From contig NZ_JBHTKJ010000073.1 of the NCBI RefSeq assembly GCF_042675965.1, positions 1-64,000 of the forward strand: a stretch of 64,000 nt of DNA, read 5' to 3'. Under the pieces are notes generated by a model. That model saw only the letters and a list, made by a program, of their open reading frames with translations, was not told the DNA's origin and searched no databases. The DNA comes from Virgibacillus_R byunsanensis. Lineage in GTDB: Bacteria; Bacillota; Bacilli; Bacillales; Amphibacillaceae. The translations under genes were made by a program, and so were the position numbers. Each line of letters opens with the position of its first letter. Within the stretch, counting starts at the first letter, position 1. Of this stretch, positions 42,113-50,544 are shown one piece after another.

Positions 42113-43699
42113 ATGACGTTTAAAATATTAATTGCAGATCCAATTAGCGAGGAAGGTCTTCACGTACTTCGAACTACACCAACTATTCATTTTGAAGTTG
42201 CGACCGACCTAACACCAGATGTATTAGGAGAACAAATTGTTGATTTTGACGCGTTACTTGTCCGAAGTCAAACACAAGTAACACGTGAACTGATCAGTAA
42301 AGCAGCCAATTTAAAAATTATAGGCCGCGCAGGTGTTGGGGTAGATAACATTGATCTTGATGCTGCGACAGAACACGGCATCATTGTAGTTAATGCACCA
42401 AACGGAAATACCAACTCAGCAGCAGAGCATACAATGGCTATGATTATGGCGTTATCCAGAAAGATTCCACAAGCCTATTATGCCCTTAAAAATCATCAAT
42501 GGGATCGAAAGAAGTATGTAGGTGTTGAGTTAAAAAATAAAACACTCGGGGTTATCGGCCTCGGAAGAATTGGTACAGAAGTTGCCTCAAGAGCTAAAGG
42601 GCAACGAATGAACATCATGGCATATGATCCATTTTTAACAGAAGAAAAAGCTGATAAAATGGGCATTCGCTACGGATCCGTGCAAGATGTGTTAAAAGAG
42701 GCTGATTTCATCACGGTCCATACACCATTATTAAAGGAAACCAAGCATCTCATTAATGCCGAAGCATTTGAACTTATGAAGCCTGGTGTACAAATTATCA
42801 ATTGTGCCCGTGGAGGTATTATAGATGAAGAAGCTTTATATGAAGCAATCGTTTCGAAAAAGGTAGCAGGTGCTGCGATGGATGTTTTTGAAGAGGAACC
42901 ATTTTTAGACCATAAACTTTTAACCTTACCAGAAGTAATTGCTACTCCACACCTTGGCGGTAGTACCATCGAGGCACAGGAAAGTGTTGCTGTTGATGTC
43001 AGTGAGGATGTTATTCGCTTTTTTTCAGGTGATTTAGTGAGAAACCCGGTTAACTTTCCATCAGTTCCAACTGATATTATGAATAAAATCGAACCTTATT
43101 TTCATTTAGCAGAAAATCTTGGAACGTTTCTCATTCACTTAACACAGGATGTTATAGAAGAAGTAAATATTTATTACTCTGGTGACCTATCTGAAATGGA
43201 AGTAGCTCCATTAACAAGAAATACAGTTAAAGGACTGTTAAAACGTTATCATGGCGACCATGTAAATGACGTAAATGCTCTTTACTTAGCTAATAAAAAA
43301 GGAATAACCATACACGAACATAAAACCTCCAAGTCACGGGGATTTACTAATTTACTTACAGTTGAAGTAAAAACAAAAACGGAAAACCGCCGTGTTTCTG
43401 GAACATTATTAAATGGCTTAGGACCACGGATCGTAAAGGTCGATCAATACAGTGTGGATGTTATACCTGATGGTCATATCGTCGTCATCCATCACCAGGA
43501 CCAACCAGGTGTTATCGGGCGAATGGGAAATCTCTTAGCTCAGCACGATATTAATATCGCAACCATGCAAGTGGACCGGGCGGACATCGGTGGCGAGGCA
43601 ATCATGCTGTTGAAAATTGATAAACATTTAGACGAAGATGCAATGAATGAACTGGAAAAGCTTGATGATATATATCATGTAACAGCAATTGACCTGTAG
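42113..43699 (+). CDS. serA: D-3-phosphoglycerate dehydrogenase
   Basis: A 528-residue enzyme oxidising 3-phosphoglycerate to phosphohydroxypyruvate. GRAGVGVDNID, the NAD-binding GVIGLGRIGTEVA, the catalytic Arg (INCARGGIIDEEAL), Glu (DVFEEEPF) and His (TPHLGGST) are present. The C-terminal ASB region and ACT domain (HHQDQPGVIGRMGNLLAQHD) place it in the long, serine-sensitive class. Second gene of the operon; a terminator follows. Confidence 0.96.
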   Translation: MTFKILIADPISEEGLHVLRTTPTIHFEVATDLTPDVLGEQIVDFDALLVRSQTQVTRELISKAANLKIIGRAGVGVDNIDLDAATEHGIIVVNAPNGNTNSAAEHTMAMIMALSRKIPQAYYALKNHQWDRKKYVGVELKNKTLGVIGLGRIGTEVASRAKGQRMNIMAYDPFLTEEKADKMGIRYGSVQDVLKEADFITVHTPLLKETKHLINAEAFELMKPGVQIINCARGGIIDEEALYEAIVSKKVAGAAMDVFEEEPFLDHKLLTLPEVIATPHLGGSTIEAQESVAVDVSEDVIRFFSGDLVRNPVNFPSVPTDIMNKIEPYFHLAENLGTFLIHLTQDVIEEVNIYYSGDLSEMEVAPLTRNTVKGLLKRYHGDHVNDVNALYLANKKGITIHEHKTSKSRGFTNLLTVEVKTKTENRRVSGTLLNGLGPRIVKVDQYSVDVIPDGHIVVIHHQDQPGVIGRMGNLLAQHDINIATMQVDRADIGGEAIMLLKIDKHLDEDAMNELEKLDDIYHVTAIDL

Positions 43700-43708
43700 A
43701 ATATTTAA

Positions 43709-43738
43709 CAAGGCGGAATCACAGTGATTTCGCCTTTT
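43709..43738 (+). terminator. Terminator of the serine operon
   Basis: AAGGCGGAATCA pairs with TGATTTCGCCTT around CAG, followed by TT. Confidence 0.8.
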
Positions 43739-43776
43739 GCGTTAGATTGGGTTACATGCAAATTAGGTCTGTTGCG

Positions 43777-43845
43777 TTTATCAGCGAATTTTAGGATTTA
43801 TCAGCAGTTTCGAAGGTTTATCAGTAATTATGAGTTTTATCAGTA
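43777..43845. repeat. TTATCAGC array B, about 20-bp pitch
   Basis: Four cores, TTATCAGC twice and TTATCAGT twice, start at 43778, 43798, 43818 and 43837 (steps 20, 20 and 19). Some units match array A units beyond the core (GCGAATTTTA, AATTATGAGTTTTATCAG). It lies in the gap between the convergent serA and HAD genes. Confidence 0.88.
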
Positions 43846-43913
43846 TTTGGTACTTCAGCTAGTCATTTTGCTATTTCAACCGATTTCTTCCGAGATTCTT
43901 ACTCGAAAACAGC

Positions 43914-44696
43914 TTAACTTTCCAGTATTTGTAAAAGTTCTTCCAAATGTGCTATTTCAAATGTCGGTACTGCTACTTCACTATGATCTTTTTGATCACG
44001 GTTAACCCAGACAGACGCAATCCCTGAACGTGATGCACCGAGAACATCTGTATGTAGGTTATCGCCCACCATCAACATCTCACCCTTCTCTACAGAAAGA
44101 AGCCCGCGTGCATAATCGAAAATTGCTGGGTCTGGTTTACCTCTCCCGAACGCACCGGAAATAACAATATGGTCAAAATAGCCCCTAAGCTTTGGGGTAA
44201 TCTCTAATTTTGTTTGTTGTAAACTAGGTGAGCCATTTGTTAACAATAATAAGTTATAATTTCCTTTTAGCTGATCCAATACGTTATACGTCTCCTCATA
44301 TACAAAAGCCATTTTCTTACGCATAACCGGAAATGTCTTTGCCAACTCAACTCCGAATTCCGGATCATTAACTCCTAAATCCTCTAACCCTTTTTTCCAG
44401 GATTCCCTTTGATAATCAGGAGCAATCTCTTTTAGTTTACGAAAGGGTTCACCGTCATTGGAAAATTCACCCCACAGGCCTTCAAAAGGATTTATTCCAA
44501 TCATTTGAGTAAACGAATATGTCTCGTAAGAAGCGTACAATGCTCGGGCATTTTTCCGAACCTTTTGTTCCAAATTATCCGGATTGATAGCGTACTTTTT
44601 CGCAGCAATTTCACAAGTAGCTTTAAAAGCCTCCTTCACACTTTTTTTATCCCAAATCAGTGTGTCATCCAGATCAAATAATATTGCTTTAATCAT
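43914..44696 (-). CDS. HAD-superfamily phosphatase, possibly phosphoserine phosphatase
   Basis: A 260-residue HAD hydrolase with motif I ILFDLDDTLIWDKKS, motif II LLLTNGSP, motif III GRGKPDPAIF and motif IV MVGDNLHTDVLGASRSG. Length and N-terminus resemble Bacillus YsaA, which has been linked to phosphoserine phosphatase. Its position opposite serA would complete a serine pathway in one locus. YjjG-type nucleotidase activity is an alternative. Confidence 0.82.
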   Translation of the reverse strand: MIKAILFDLDDTLIWDKKSVKEAFKATCEIAAKKYAINPDNLEQKVRKNARALYASYETYSFTQMIGINPFEGLWGEFSNDGEPFRKLKEIAPDYQRESWKKGLEDLGVNDPEFGVELAKTFPVMRKKMAFVYEETYNVLDQLKGNYNLLLLTNGSPSLQQTKLEITPKLRGYFDHIVISGAFGRGKPDPAIFDYARGLLSVEKGEMLMVGDNLHTDVLGASRSGIASVWVNRDQKDHSEVAVPTFEIAHLEELLQILES

Positions 44697-44787
44697 CTTA
44701 TCAACTTCCCTTCGGAGATTATCTAAAAATAAGTATAAAATTCAGGCTTAGAAGAATTATAATAAAAAACATAAAGGAGGATCTATC

Positions 44788-45123
44788 ATGAAACATATGA
44801 ACTTACTAAAAGCAATAGCTTTTTTTGGCTTATTACTTATGATATTTCCAATCAATACTATTCATGCTCAGCAACCCGAATATGCAAAGTGGGGGAAAAT
44901 TGCTGTTGAAGAAACAAGTAAACAGTTTCCGGATCTAAATTTAGTCGATTATGAATACGAAGGCAGTGTGTTTATTTCTGATGAACGAGTCCAATATAAT
45001 TTTGAATTCACTTTAGAAACAGAAGGTGGAGAGGAAAGAACCATTCACACATATGTACTCGTAAACCCAGACACCGAACAGCTTATTGATGTCTATTTTG
45101 ATGAAATTCAAGATTTAAATTAA
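44788..45123 (+). CDS. Secreted DUF3889-family protein (second copy)
   Basis: A 111-residue paralogue of the protein at 3355. Signal peptide at residues 1-28 (AIAFFGLLLMIFPINTIHAQ) then YAKWGKIAVEETSKQFPDLN and an acidic PepSY-like C-terminus. AAAGGAGG precedes the ATG. It has its own terminator. Exported; function unknown. Confidence 0.8.
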   Translation: MKHMNLLKAIAFFGLLLMIFPINTIHAQQPEYAKWGKIAVEETSKQFPDLNLVDYEYEGSVFISDERVQYNFEFTLETEGGEERTIHTYVLVNPDTEQLIDVYFDEIQDLN

Positions 45124-45148
45124 CCCTTCAAACAAAATCATAAAACGT

Positions 45149-45187
45149 TTAAAGACTATCTCGATTTTATCAGATAGTCTTTGTTTT
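45149..45187 (+). terminator. Terminator of the DUF3889 gene
   Basis: AAAGACTATCT pairs with AGATAGTCTTT around CGATTTTATC, followed by GTTTT. Confidence 0.85.
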
Positions 45188-45328
45188 CGCTCGATATTTC
45201 ATTATAAACACCTCGACAAATTAATATGTTTTCCTTTATTAAATATTGCTTGTTTCTGTGCTATTGTCCCTTACCTTTCTCCGCTTCAATTATATACTAT
45301 ATAGACTTATAAATGGAGGTGTTCGTTA

Positions 45329-45433
45329 ATGGGTGAATATGCAGGTTATGCAGGTGGCGGATTCGCGTTAATTGTAGTGTTATTTATTCTTCTGATTATC
45401 GTCGGTGCTGGGGGTTTTGGAGCTAGATATTAG
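45329..45433 (+). CDS. YjcZ-family sporulation peptide
   Basis: A 34-residue peptide: MGEYAGYAGGG, helix FALIVVLFILLIIVG, then AGGFGARY. Very close to the peptide at 25051. TGGAGGTG precedes the ATG. Likely a spore-membrane peptide made late in sporulation; role unknown. Confidence 0.85.
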   Translation: MGEYAGYAGGGFALIVVLFILLIIVGAGGFGARY

Positions 45434-45504
45434 AAAATGGCTTATCGAAAAGACTTAGGAAAGTTTTATTCTGCTTAAATACCTAGAAAAAGGAGGTGAG
45501 GTTT

Positions 45505-45639
45505 ATGAACTACGGATTAGGCGATTATGGTCCATGCGGACACGGGTATACTGCTCCTGCTAGACGAGGAATTGATCCATTTGTGTTAATCGTGGTCCTA
45601 TTTATCTTATTAATTATTGTTGGTGCAACTATCTGTTAA
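45505..45639 (+). CDS. YjcZ-family sporulation peptide (longer N-terminus)
   Basis: A 44-residue peptide with a Gly/Tyr/Cys-containing head (YGLGDYGPCGHGY), a basic RRG turn and the family helix FVLIVVLFILLIIVG. It ends ATIC, with a terminal cysteine. AAAGGAGGTGAGG lies just upstream of the ATG. Tandem with the previous peptide and followed by a terminator. Confidence 0.83.
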   Translation: MNYGLGDYGPCGHGYTAPARRGIDPFVLIVVLFILLIIVGATIC

Positions 45640-45656
45640 CTTAGGGGTAACTCTAA

Positions 45657-45691
45657 GCCCCACTTTTTTTATTGTGGGGCCTGTTTTTTTA
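45657..45691 (+). terminator. Terminator of the YjcZ pair
   Basis: GCCCCAC pairs with GTGGGGC around a T-rich loop and is followed by CTG and seven T. Confidence 0.85.
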
Positions 45692-45732
45692 ATAGATTAG
45701 GGAGTATAAAAATTCCCTACTGCATAAATACA

Positions 45733-45768
45733 ACTAAGGCTTGGTGATAAGCCAAGTTTTCTAATAAA
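45733..45768. repeat. Interspersed repeat R2, partial copy e (inverted)
   Basis: AAGGCTTGGTGATAAGCCAA followed by GTTTTCTAA is the inverted left part of R2. It lies at the end of the DUF3231 gene. Confidence 0.6.
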
Positions 45769-45771
45769 GCA

Positions 45772-46776
45772 CTAATCTTTTGCTAAATGATTTCGATCTA
45801 CGGAATGCGGTGGTTTTTCCAACCAACCTTGATCAATCATTATGTTAATGCCATCTTCGGAATACTGAGCGATTTCGGTTAAAATGCGCGTATAGTGAGA
45901 AGCTAGATCTCTTCTCATACTTGCTCCAAGACTTGCCCCATAATGACCAATTCCAATACCATTTAGACTGGTTACCTGATAAAGCATTAGTTTATCTGAA
46001 AATGGAGCAACCGTTGAATCCGTTGGTGGGGTGATCCAGGTAGAAGGACTAGGTAATAGTTCTTCACTCATAACTGAATTAAATATTTCGACATGTTTAG
46101 AAGCAATATCTCTCCCACGAATTAAATACTTTCTAACTTCCTCCAGTTTTGCAACCTGACTATACCCAGTTAATAAAGCTTCTCCTAAAATGTTCCGTAA
46201 TAAATTAAAATATATATGTGAGATTTCTAAAGCGTTAATCGGTCTACGCCGATTAAACCAACCCGTTAAGAAACTCTGCTTTTGTACGAATTCCACCTTT
46301 TTCGATTTAGGAATTTGTGGAGCCCTCATCATTATACCTTTATCCAACATAACTGAACTAGCCCGGTTATATAGTTCAGCTGAGGAATACAAGCACTCGG
46401 TAAAATATTTACTAACATCTAAACGTGCTGAATTTGCTAACGCTAAGGAGTATATATCCATACCGATCTTACCCATATTTTGTATGTAGATAAGATAAAA
46501 TCCATCTGTGAAAAGTCGAGGCGCTTGTGCAACAACATCATCATCTGTGAAGCCTTGTGGGATTACCATTTTTTCATCAGAAAACAGTTTGTGCAGGAAT
46601 TGAATATGTTTATTTGATAATTCTAAAGCATATTCCAGGATCTTCTTTATCTCTTTATCTTCAATATTAGCCAGAAAGTGTTTGATGGTACAAACTGACA
46701 ATGTATCATTTTGATATTGTCCCCATAGATTTGCTAGTTCCGCTGCTGATAATTCCACATTATGTTCCTTTTTCAT
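45772..46776 (-). CDS. DUF3231-family protein
   Basis: A 334-residue protein made of two similar all-helical halves, typical of DUF3231 (ferritin-like, related to coat-type proteins). Each half starts with an ELANLW / EISHIYFNLLRNI segment. The two halves are joined around KVEFVQKQSFLTGWFNRRRP. Found in spore formers; function unknown. A paralogue lies at 57224. Confidence 0.85.
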   Translation of the reverse strand: MKKEHNVELSAAELANLWGQYQNDTLSVCTIKHFLANIEDKEIKKILEYALELSNKHIQFLHKLFSDEKMVIPQGFTDDDVVAQAPRLFTDGFYLIYIQNMGKIGMDIYSLALANSARLDVSKYFTECLYSSAELYNRASSVMLDKGIMMRAPQIPKSKKVEFVQKQSFLTGWFNRRRPINALEISHIYFNLLRNILGEALLTGYSQVAKLEEVRKYLIRGRDIASKHVEIFNSVMSEELLPSPSTWITPPTDSTVAPFSDKLMLYQVTSLNGIGIGHYGASLGASMRRDLASHYTRILTEIAQYSEDGINIMIDQGWLEKPPHSVDRNHLAKD

Positions 46777-46894
46777 AATAAACCTCCAATTCTCTATTGC
46801 TTATTATGAGAAATATAAGAAATATTATACAACACAAACACTATAAATCCCTGTAAGTTCCATATTGTCCGCCTGTAATAATAAGGTTGATGTT

Positions 46895-46924
46895 TTGATA
46901 TACGAATCACTTTTTTCGTATAAT
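46895..46924 (+). promoter_or_regulatory. SigA-type promoter of the NRDE gene
   Basis: TTGATA (46895-46900), an 18-bp spacer, and TATAAT (46919-46924), with the ATG of the NRDE gene 25 bases downstream. Confidence 0.75.
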
Positions 46925-46949
46925 GTATGCAGAAGGGAAATGATTGGAT

Positions 46950-47714
46950 ATGTGCTTAATCAATTTTCAAATTCAGGATCATCCAACCTATAAATTAATT
47001 ATTGCAGCGAATCGCGATGAATTTTATGAACGGCCAACTGCCCCTGCACAGTACTGGGATAATGAACCAGATATTCTAGCAGGTAGAGATTTAGTACAAA
47101 TGGGAACATGGCTTGGAATTACCAAACAAGGAAAAATTGCCGCATTAACAAATTTCCGTGATCCAGATCAAATGGCTGCAGGTAAACATTCGCGTGGGGA
47201 GATTGTTAAAAACTATTTATCAGGAAACAATGGCCCTGAAGAATTTCTACGTGCTTTAAAAATGAAGAAAGATCAATATGTAGGCTTCAACGTTATTGTC
47301 GGAAATCCAAATCAGATGTTCTATTATAATAATATACAAGACGTTATATCCGAGATTATTCCTGGAACTCATGGACTAAGTAACCATTTTCTAAACACAC
47401 CATGGCCTAAAGTGACAAAAGGAAAGAGAATGCTAATAGACTACCTCATGGAAAATGAAGAACTTGAAACAGATGCATTATTTGATATCATATCAGATGC
47501 TGAAGAAGCCAAAGAAGAGAACTTACCTAAAACAGGTGTGAGTTTAGACCTCGAGCGAAATTTATCCCCACTTTTTATTAAAACACCTGAATATGGAACT
47601 CGTTCATCTACTGTATTACTCATCGATCGGGATAATCATGTGACCTTTGTTGAGCGCTTATATGAAACAGGTGAATTTACAAAAGAGAACCGATTTTTGT
47701 TTCAGATAGAATAA
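46950..47714 (+). CDS. NRDE (TANGO2-like) family protein
   Basis: A 254-residue protein beginning MCLINF, with the NRDE motif AANRDEFYERPT at about residues 19-30 and NFRDPDQMAAGKHSRGEIV after it. The ATG at 46950 puts the conserved cysteine at position 2, as in N-terminal nucleophile-like members. The TANGO2 group is linked to heme or membrane trafficking in other organisms; the bacterial role is unclear. Confidence 0.9.
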   Translation: MCLINFQIQDHPTYKLIIAANRDEFYERPTAPAQYWDNEPDILAGRDLVQMGTWLGITKQGKIAALTNFRDPDQMAAGKHSRGEIVKNYLSGNNGPEEFLRALKMKKDQYVGFNVIVGNPNQMFYYNNIQDVISEIIPGTHGLSNHFLNTPWPKVTKGKRMLIDYLMENEELETDALFDIISDAEEAKEENLPKTGVSLDLERNLSPLFIKTPEYGTRSSTVLLIDRDNHVTFVERLYETGEFTKENRFLFQIE

Positions 47715-47868
47715 TTCTTCTAACTAGCGTATCCCTGTTTTAAGTCAATTACAAATAATGTATTGCGTAAACCATTATATTACTAACATTCTAAAATTTG
47801 ACACTTCTTGTCATAAAAATATGTTACAATTCAATTATTGATTTTATAAACAGAAGTAGGTGGGATGT

Positions 47869-48441
47869 TTGGTTTACGATGGGATTATTCTTTCCTTATT
47901 AATCGGTTTCTTAAGGGGCGGAAGCCTAAAGGGAATAGCTGAAATTGAGTTTAAATACGGCTGGGTATTTATTATCCTTATAGTTGGACAACTATTTGTA
48001 TATTTCACCCAAAATCATTTCGGCTTTGTTGGAGCAATAAGTAACCAGTTTTTTATGTTTGTATATATTATTGGGATGTTTTTCTTATGGATTAACCGCC
48101 ACCACGAAGGCTTCACAATTATTTTGGTTGGTGTATTTTTAAATTTCCTAGTTATGGCTGTGAATGGCGGAAGAATGCCAGTATCAGAAGAAGCTTCAGC
48201 AGTGCTAGATCCACATTACATAGAAATGCTAAAAAGTGGGCTAGCAGGTAAACACGCCTTATTAACAGATTCTACTATTTTGCCATTTTTAGGAGATATC
48301 TTACCGCTACAACCACCATACCCAAGACAGCAAGTTATAAGTATTGGTGATATTGTAATGAATGTTGGGGTTTTCTTGTTTATACAAAAGGTTATGCTTA
48401 TTCATCGTAAAGAAAAGACAGAGGGAAAAAAATTAGCCTAA
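47869..48441 (+). CDS. DUF5317-family membrane protein
   Basis: A 190-residue protein with five or six helices and the family-like polar segments LRGGSLKGIAEIEF and VNGGRMPVSEEA. The TTG at 47869 follows AGGTGG by five bases; an upstream GTG at 47860 would place that site in the gene. It comes before a 26-residue peptide gene and a GGDEF/HD-GYP protein, and may belong to the same signalling unit. Confidence 0.75.
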   Translation: MVYDGIILSLLIGFLRGGSLKGIAEIEFKYGWVFIILIVGQLFVYFTQNHFGFVGAISNQFFMFVYIIGMFFLWINRHHEGFTIILVGVFLNFLVMAVNGGRMPVSEEASAVLDPHYIEMLKSGLAGKHALLTDSTILPFLGDILPLQPPYPRQQVISIGDIVMNVGVFLFIQKVMLIHRKEKTEGKKLA

Positions 48442-48476
48442 CTTTCAAAGTTGTAATTGAAAGGAGGTGAAAAAAT

Positions 48477-48557
48477 ATGAACAAAAAGGCATTATTATTT
48501 AATGTAGCGATTATTGTATCATTAGTTTTATCTTTTACTTCAGGGTGGAAGATATAA
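48477..48557 (+). CDS. 26-residue signal-like peptide
   Basis: A very short gene with a near-perfect ribosome site (AAAGGAGGTGA six bases before ATG). The product has a basic N-terminus (MNKKALLF), a hydrophobic core (NVAIIVSLVLS) and the tail FTSGWKI. It could be exported and trimmed, or remain as a membrane peptide. A hairpin follows before the GGDEF/HD-GYP gene. The placement and ribosome site argue that it is real; no family is recognised. Confidence 0.6.
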   Translation: MNKKALLFNVAIIVSLVLSFTSGWKI

Positions 48558-48566
48558 AGAAGAGTC

Positions 48567-48601
48567 ATAGGAAGAAGCTTACAAGCTTCTTCCTATGTTT
48601 T
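48567..48601 (+). terminator. Terminator after the small peptide
   Basis: ATAGGAAGAAGCTT pairs with AAGCTTCTTCCTAT around a 2-base loop (ACA region), followed by GTTTT. It may let only part of the transcription reach the next gene. Confidence 0.8.
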
Positions 48602-48623
48602 CATACATCAAAGAGGAAAGATT

Positions 48624-50468
48624 GTGGTGCTAATGTCTAAGGTCATAAAGAACAAATTAATAATTTTCCAAGTATCTGTAAGTATAATAGCTCTACTGAT
48701 CCTATTAAATATACTAAATGGTCCAGTTACTTACGATTACAATGATTGGATTATTATTTACTCTATGAGCGGAGGGGCTGTTCTCCTTTATTTTTGGACA
48801 ATCCGTTTAATGCCAACCGGACACGGTTTCTCAATGGACTCATCATTATTTCTATCCAGTTTGTTTTTATTTGGTATTCACACTAGCTTACTTATATTAT
48901 TAATTAGCTCTTTATTTTATTATGTTTATGATAAAGGTAGGAATTTTTCCAAGCATATAGGTAATTTTAGTAATTACTTATTAGCATTGTCTATTGCATA
49001 CTACTTTTTCATTTTATTTGGTGGGGATTTCGGAAGAATTGAACCAACTAATTTATACCCATATATTATTAGCCTTAGCATTTTTATGCTCGTGAATACT
49101 ATCTATGTTGCTATTTATTTCTCTATTAATAACAAGGAAAGAATAAATAAAATAATTAAAAGTATGTTTGTTGTGGCAATCCCTTCTTATGCTTTAAATT
49201 TATTAATATCAATGGTACTAAGTATACTTATTTTTTATTATCAGGTTTTCGGTTTGTTTTTATTTCTTGTAATAGCCGTCCTTCTATCGATCACTTTCAA
49301 AAGGCATTATGAATATTATAATGAAGCACAAAAGCGTGCCATTAAAGATCAGTTAACTGGATTATATAACCATGGTTATTTTGAAGATAAATTAGAAGAG
49401 CAGTGTCAACTGGCTAAAGAAACTAATCAGTTCCTGTGTCTAGCTCTAATTGATATAGATGATTTTAAAAAGTTTAATGATACGTACGGGCATTATCGTG
49501 GAGATCAACTATTAAAATTTATTGCACAAATGTTAAAACAGGACTCTATTAAGCATGGATGGTTTGTTGCACGATATGGTGGAGAAGAATTTACATATAT
49601 TATGCCCGGTATTGATGAGCATGAGGCATTCTTGATTATCAATAAATTAAGAAAGAAAGTAAATGATACATATTTTGAGGGTGTAGAAGTGCTGCCATAC
49701 GGCTGTATTTCGTTTTCAGCTGGGGTAACGCAGTTTGATACGGAAAGTACGTTTGATAAATCTATATTACTGGATCATGCAGACCAAGCAATGTATTACG
49801 CCAAGGCTCAAGGGAAAAATCAGGTTCGAATCTATGATGAAAGCATTAAGACCGATCATTCATTAGACATTGAAGAAAATATTGCAAGGCTTGAACAGCC
49901 ACTCAACTTTTTCTTAGCTAAAGATGTGTACACGTACCAACATAGTAAACGTGTATACCAATATGCGACTGAATTTAGTTTAAAACTAGAATTACCTATT
50001 TATGAGCGAAAAACGTTAATTCTTGGTGCGCTAATTCATGATATTGGAAAAATTGAAATACCACGCGAAATTTTGAATAAGAAAGAGAAGTTAACGGACA
50101 ATGAGTGGCAGATGGTCAAAAACCATGTAGTTTGGGGAAGAGAGATCATCTCCAAACACCCCCATTTACATGATTTAGAACCACTTGTAGAATTGCATCA
50201 CGAGCGTTTTGATGGTAAAGGTTACCCACATGGGTTGACTGGATATAATATTCCAAAACTGGCCCGAATTCTATGTATAGTTGATTCATTTGATGCAATG
50301 ACCACTGAAAGGCCCTATCAAAAAACAAGAACATTTGATGAGGCTATTGTTGAACTGAGAAGATGTGCAGGAACTCAATTTGATCCAGAATATGTCGAAC
50401 CATTTATAGAGATGATTAAAGAAAATCATTACAAAGATGATTTAGCCGTAAACGCTTCTGGTGAATAA
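48624..50468 (+). CDS. Membrane GGDEF plus HD-GYP protein (c-di-GMP turnover)
   Basis: A 614-residue protein: about seven membrane helices (residues 1-230), a GGDEF domain (about 245-400) with an intact ARYGGEEF active site that can make c-di-GMP, and a HD-GYP domain (about 425-600) with HDIGK and HHERFDGKGYPHGL that can degrade it. Both active sites look complete, so it may be bifunctional. The GTG at 48624 follows GAGG by seven bases. Confidence 0.93.
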   Translation: MVLMSKVIKNKLIIFQVSVSIIALLILLNILNGPVTYDYNDWIIIYSMSGGAVLLYFWTIRLMPTGHGFSMDSSLFLSSLFLFGIHTSLLILLISSLFYYVYDKGRNFSKHIGNFSNYLLALSIAYYFFILFGGDFGRIEPTNLYPYIISLSIFMLVNTIYVAIYFSINNKERINKIIKSMFVVAIPSYALNLLISMVLSILIFYYQVFGLFLFLVIAVLLSITFKRHYEYYNEAQKRAIKDQLTGLYNHGYFEDKLEEQCQLAKETNQFLCLALIDIDDFKKFNDTYGHYRGDQLLKFIAQMLKQDSIKHGWFVARYGGEEFTYIMPGIDEHEAFLIINKLRKKVNDTYFEGVEVLPYGCISFSAGVTQFDTESTFDKSILLDHADQAMYYAKAQGKNQVRIYDESIKTDHSLDIEENIARLEQPLNFFLAKDVYTYQHSKRVYQYATEFSLKLELPIYERKTLILGALIHDIGKIEIPREILNKKEKLTDNEWQMVKNHVVWGREIISKHPHLHDLEPLVELHHERFDGKGYPHGLTGYNIPKLARILCIVDSFDAMTTERPYQKTRTFDEAIVELRRCAGTQFDPEYVEPFIEMIKENHYKDDLAVNASGE

Positions 50469-50470
50469 GC

Positions 50471-50505
50471 GAAGCGTGCTGGTTATGTAACCAGCACGCT
50501 TTTTA
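50471..50505. terminator. Bidirectional terminator
   Basis: AAGCGTGCTGGTTA pairs with TAACCAGCACGCTT, followed by TTT, between the convergent GGDEF/HD-GYP and PTS genes. Confidence 0.85.
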
Positions 50506-50544
50506 CCTTTCATTATAATGCTAATTGTACACAGTCTTTAATGA

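Noticed and set aside
43724..44005. 93-codon plus-strand frame
   Set aside because: It starts in the serA terminator and runs through array B into the antisense of the HAD gene.
47798..47830. TTGACA and TACAAT upstream of the DUF5317 gene as a promoter
   Set aside because: The spacer would be 21 bp, outside the usual 16-18 range.
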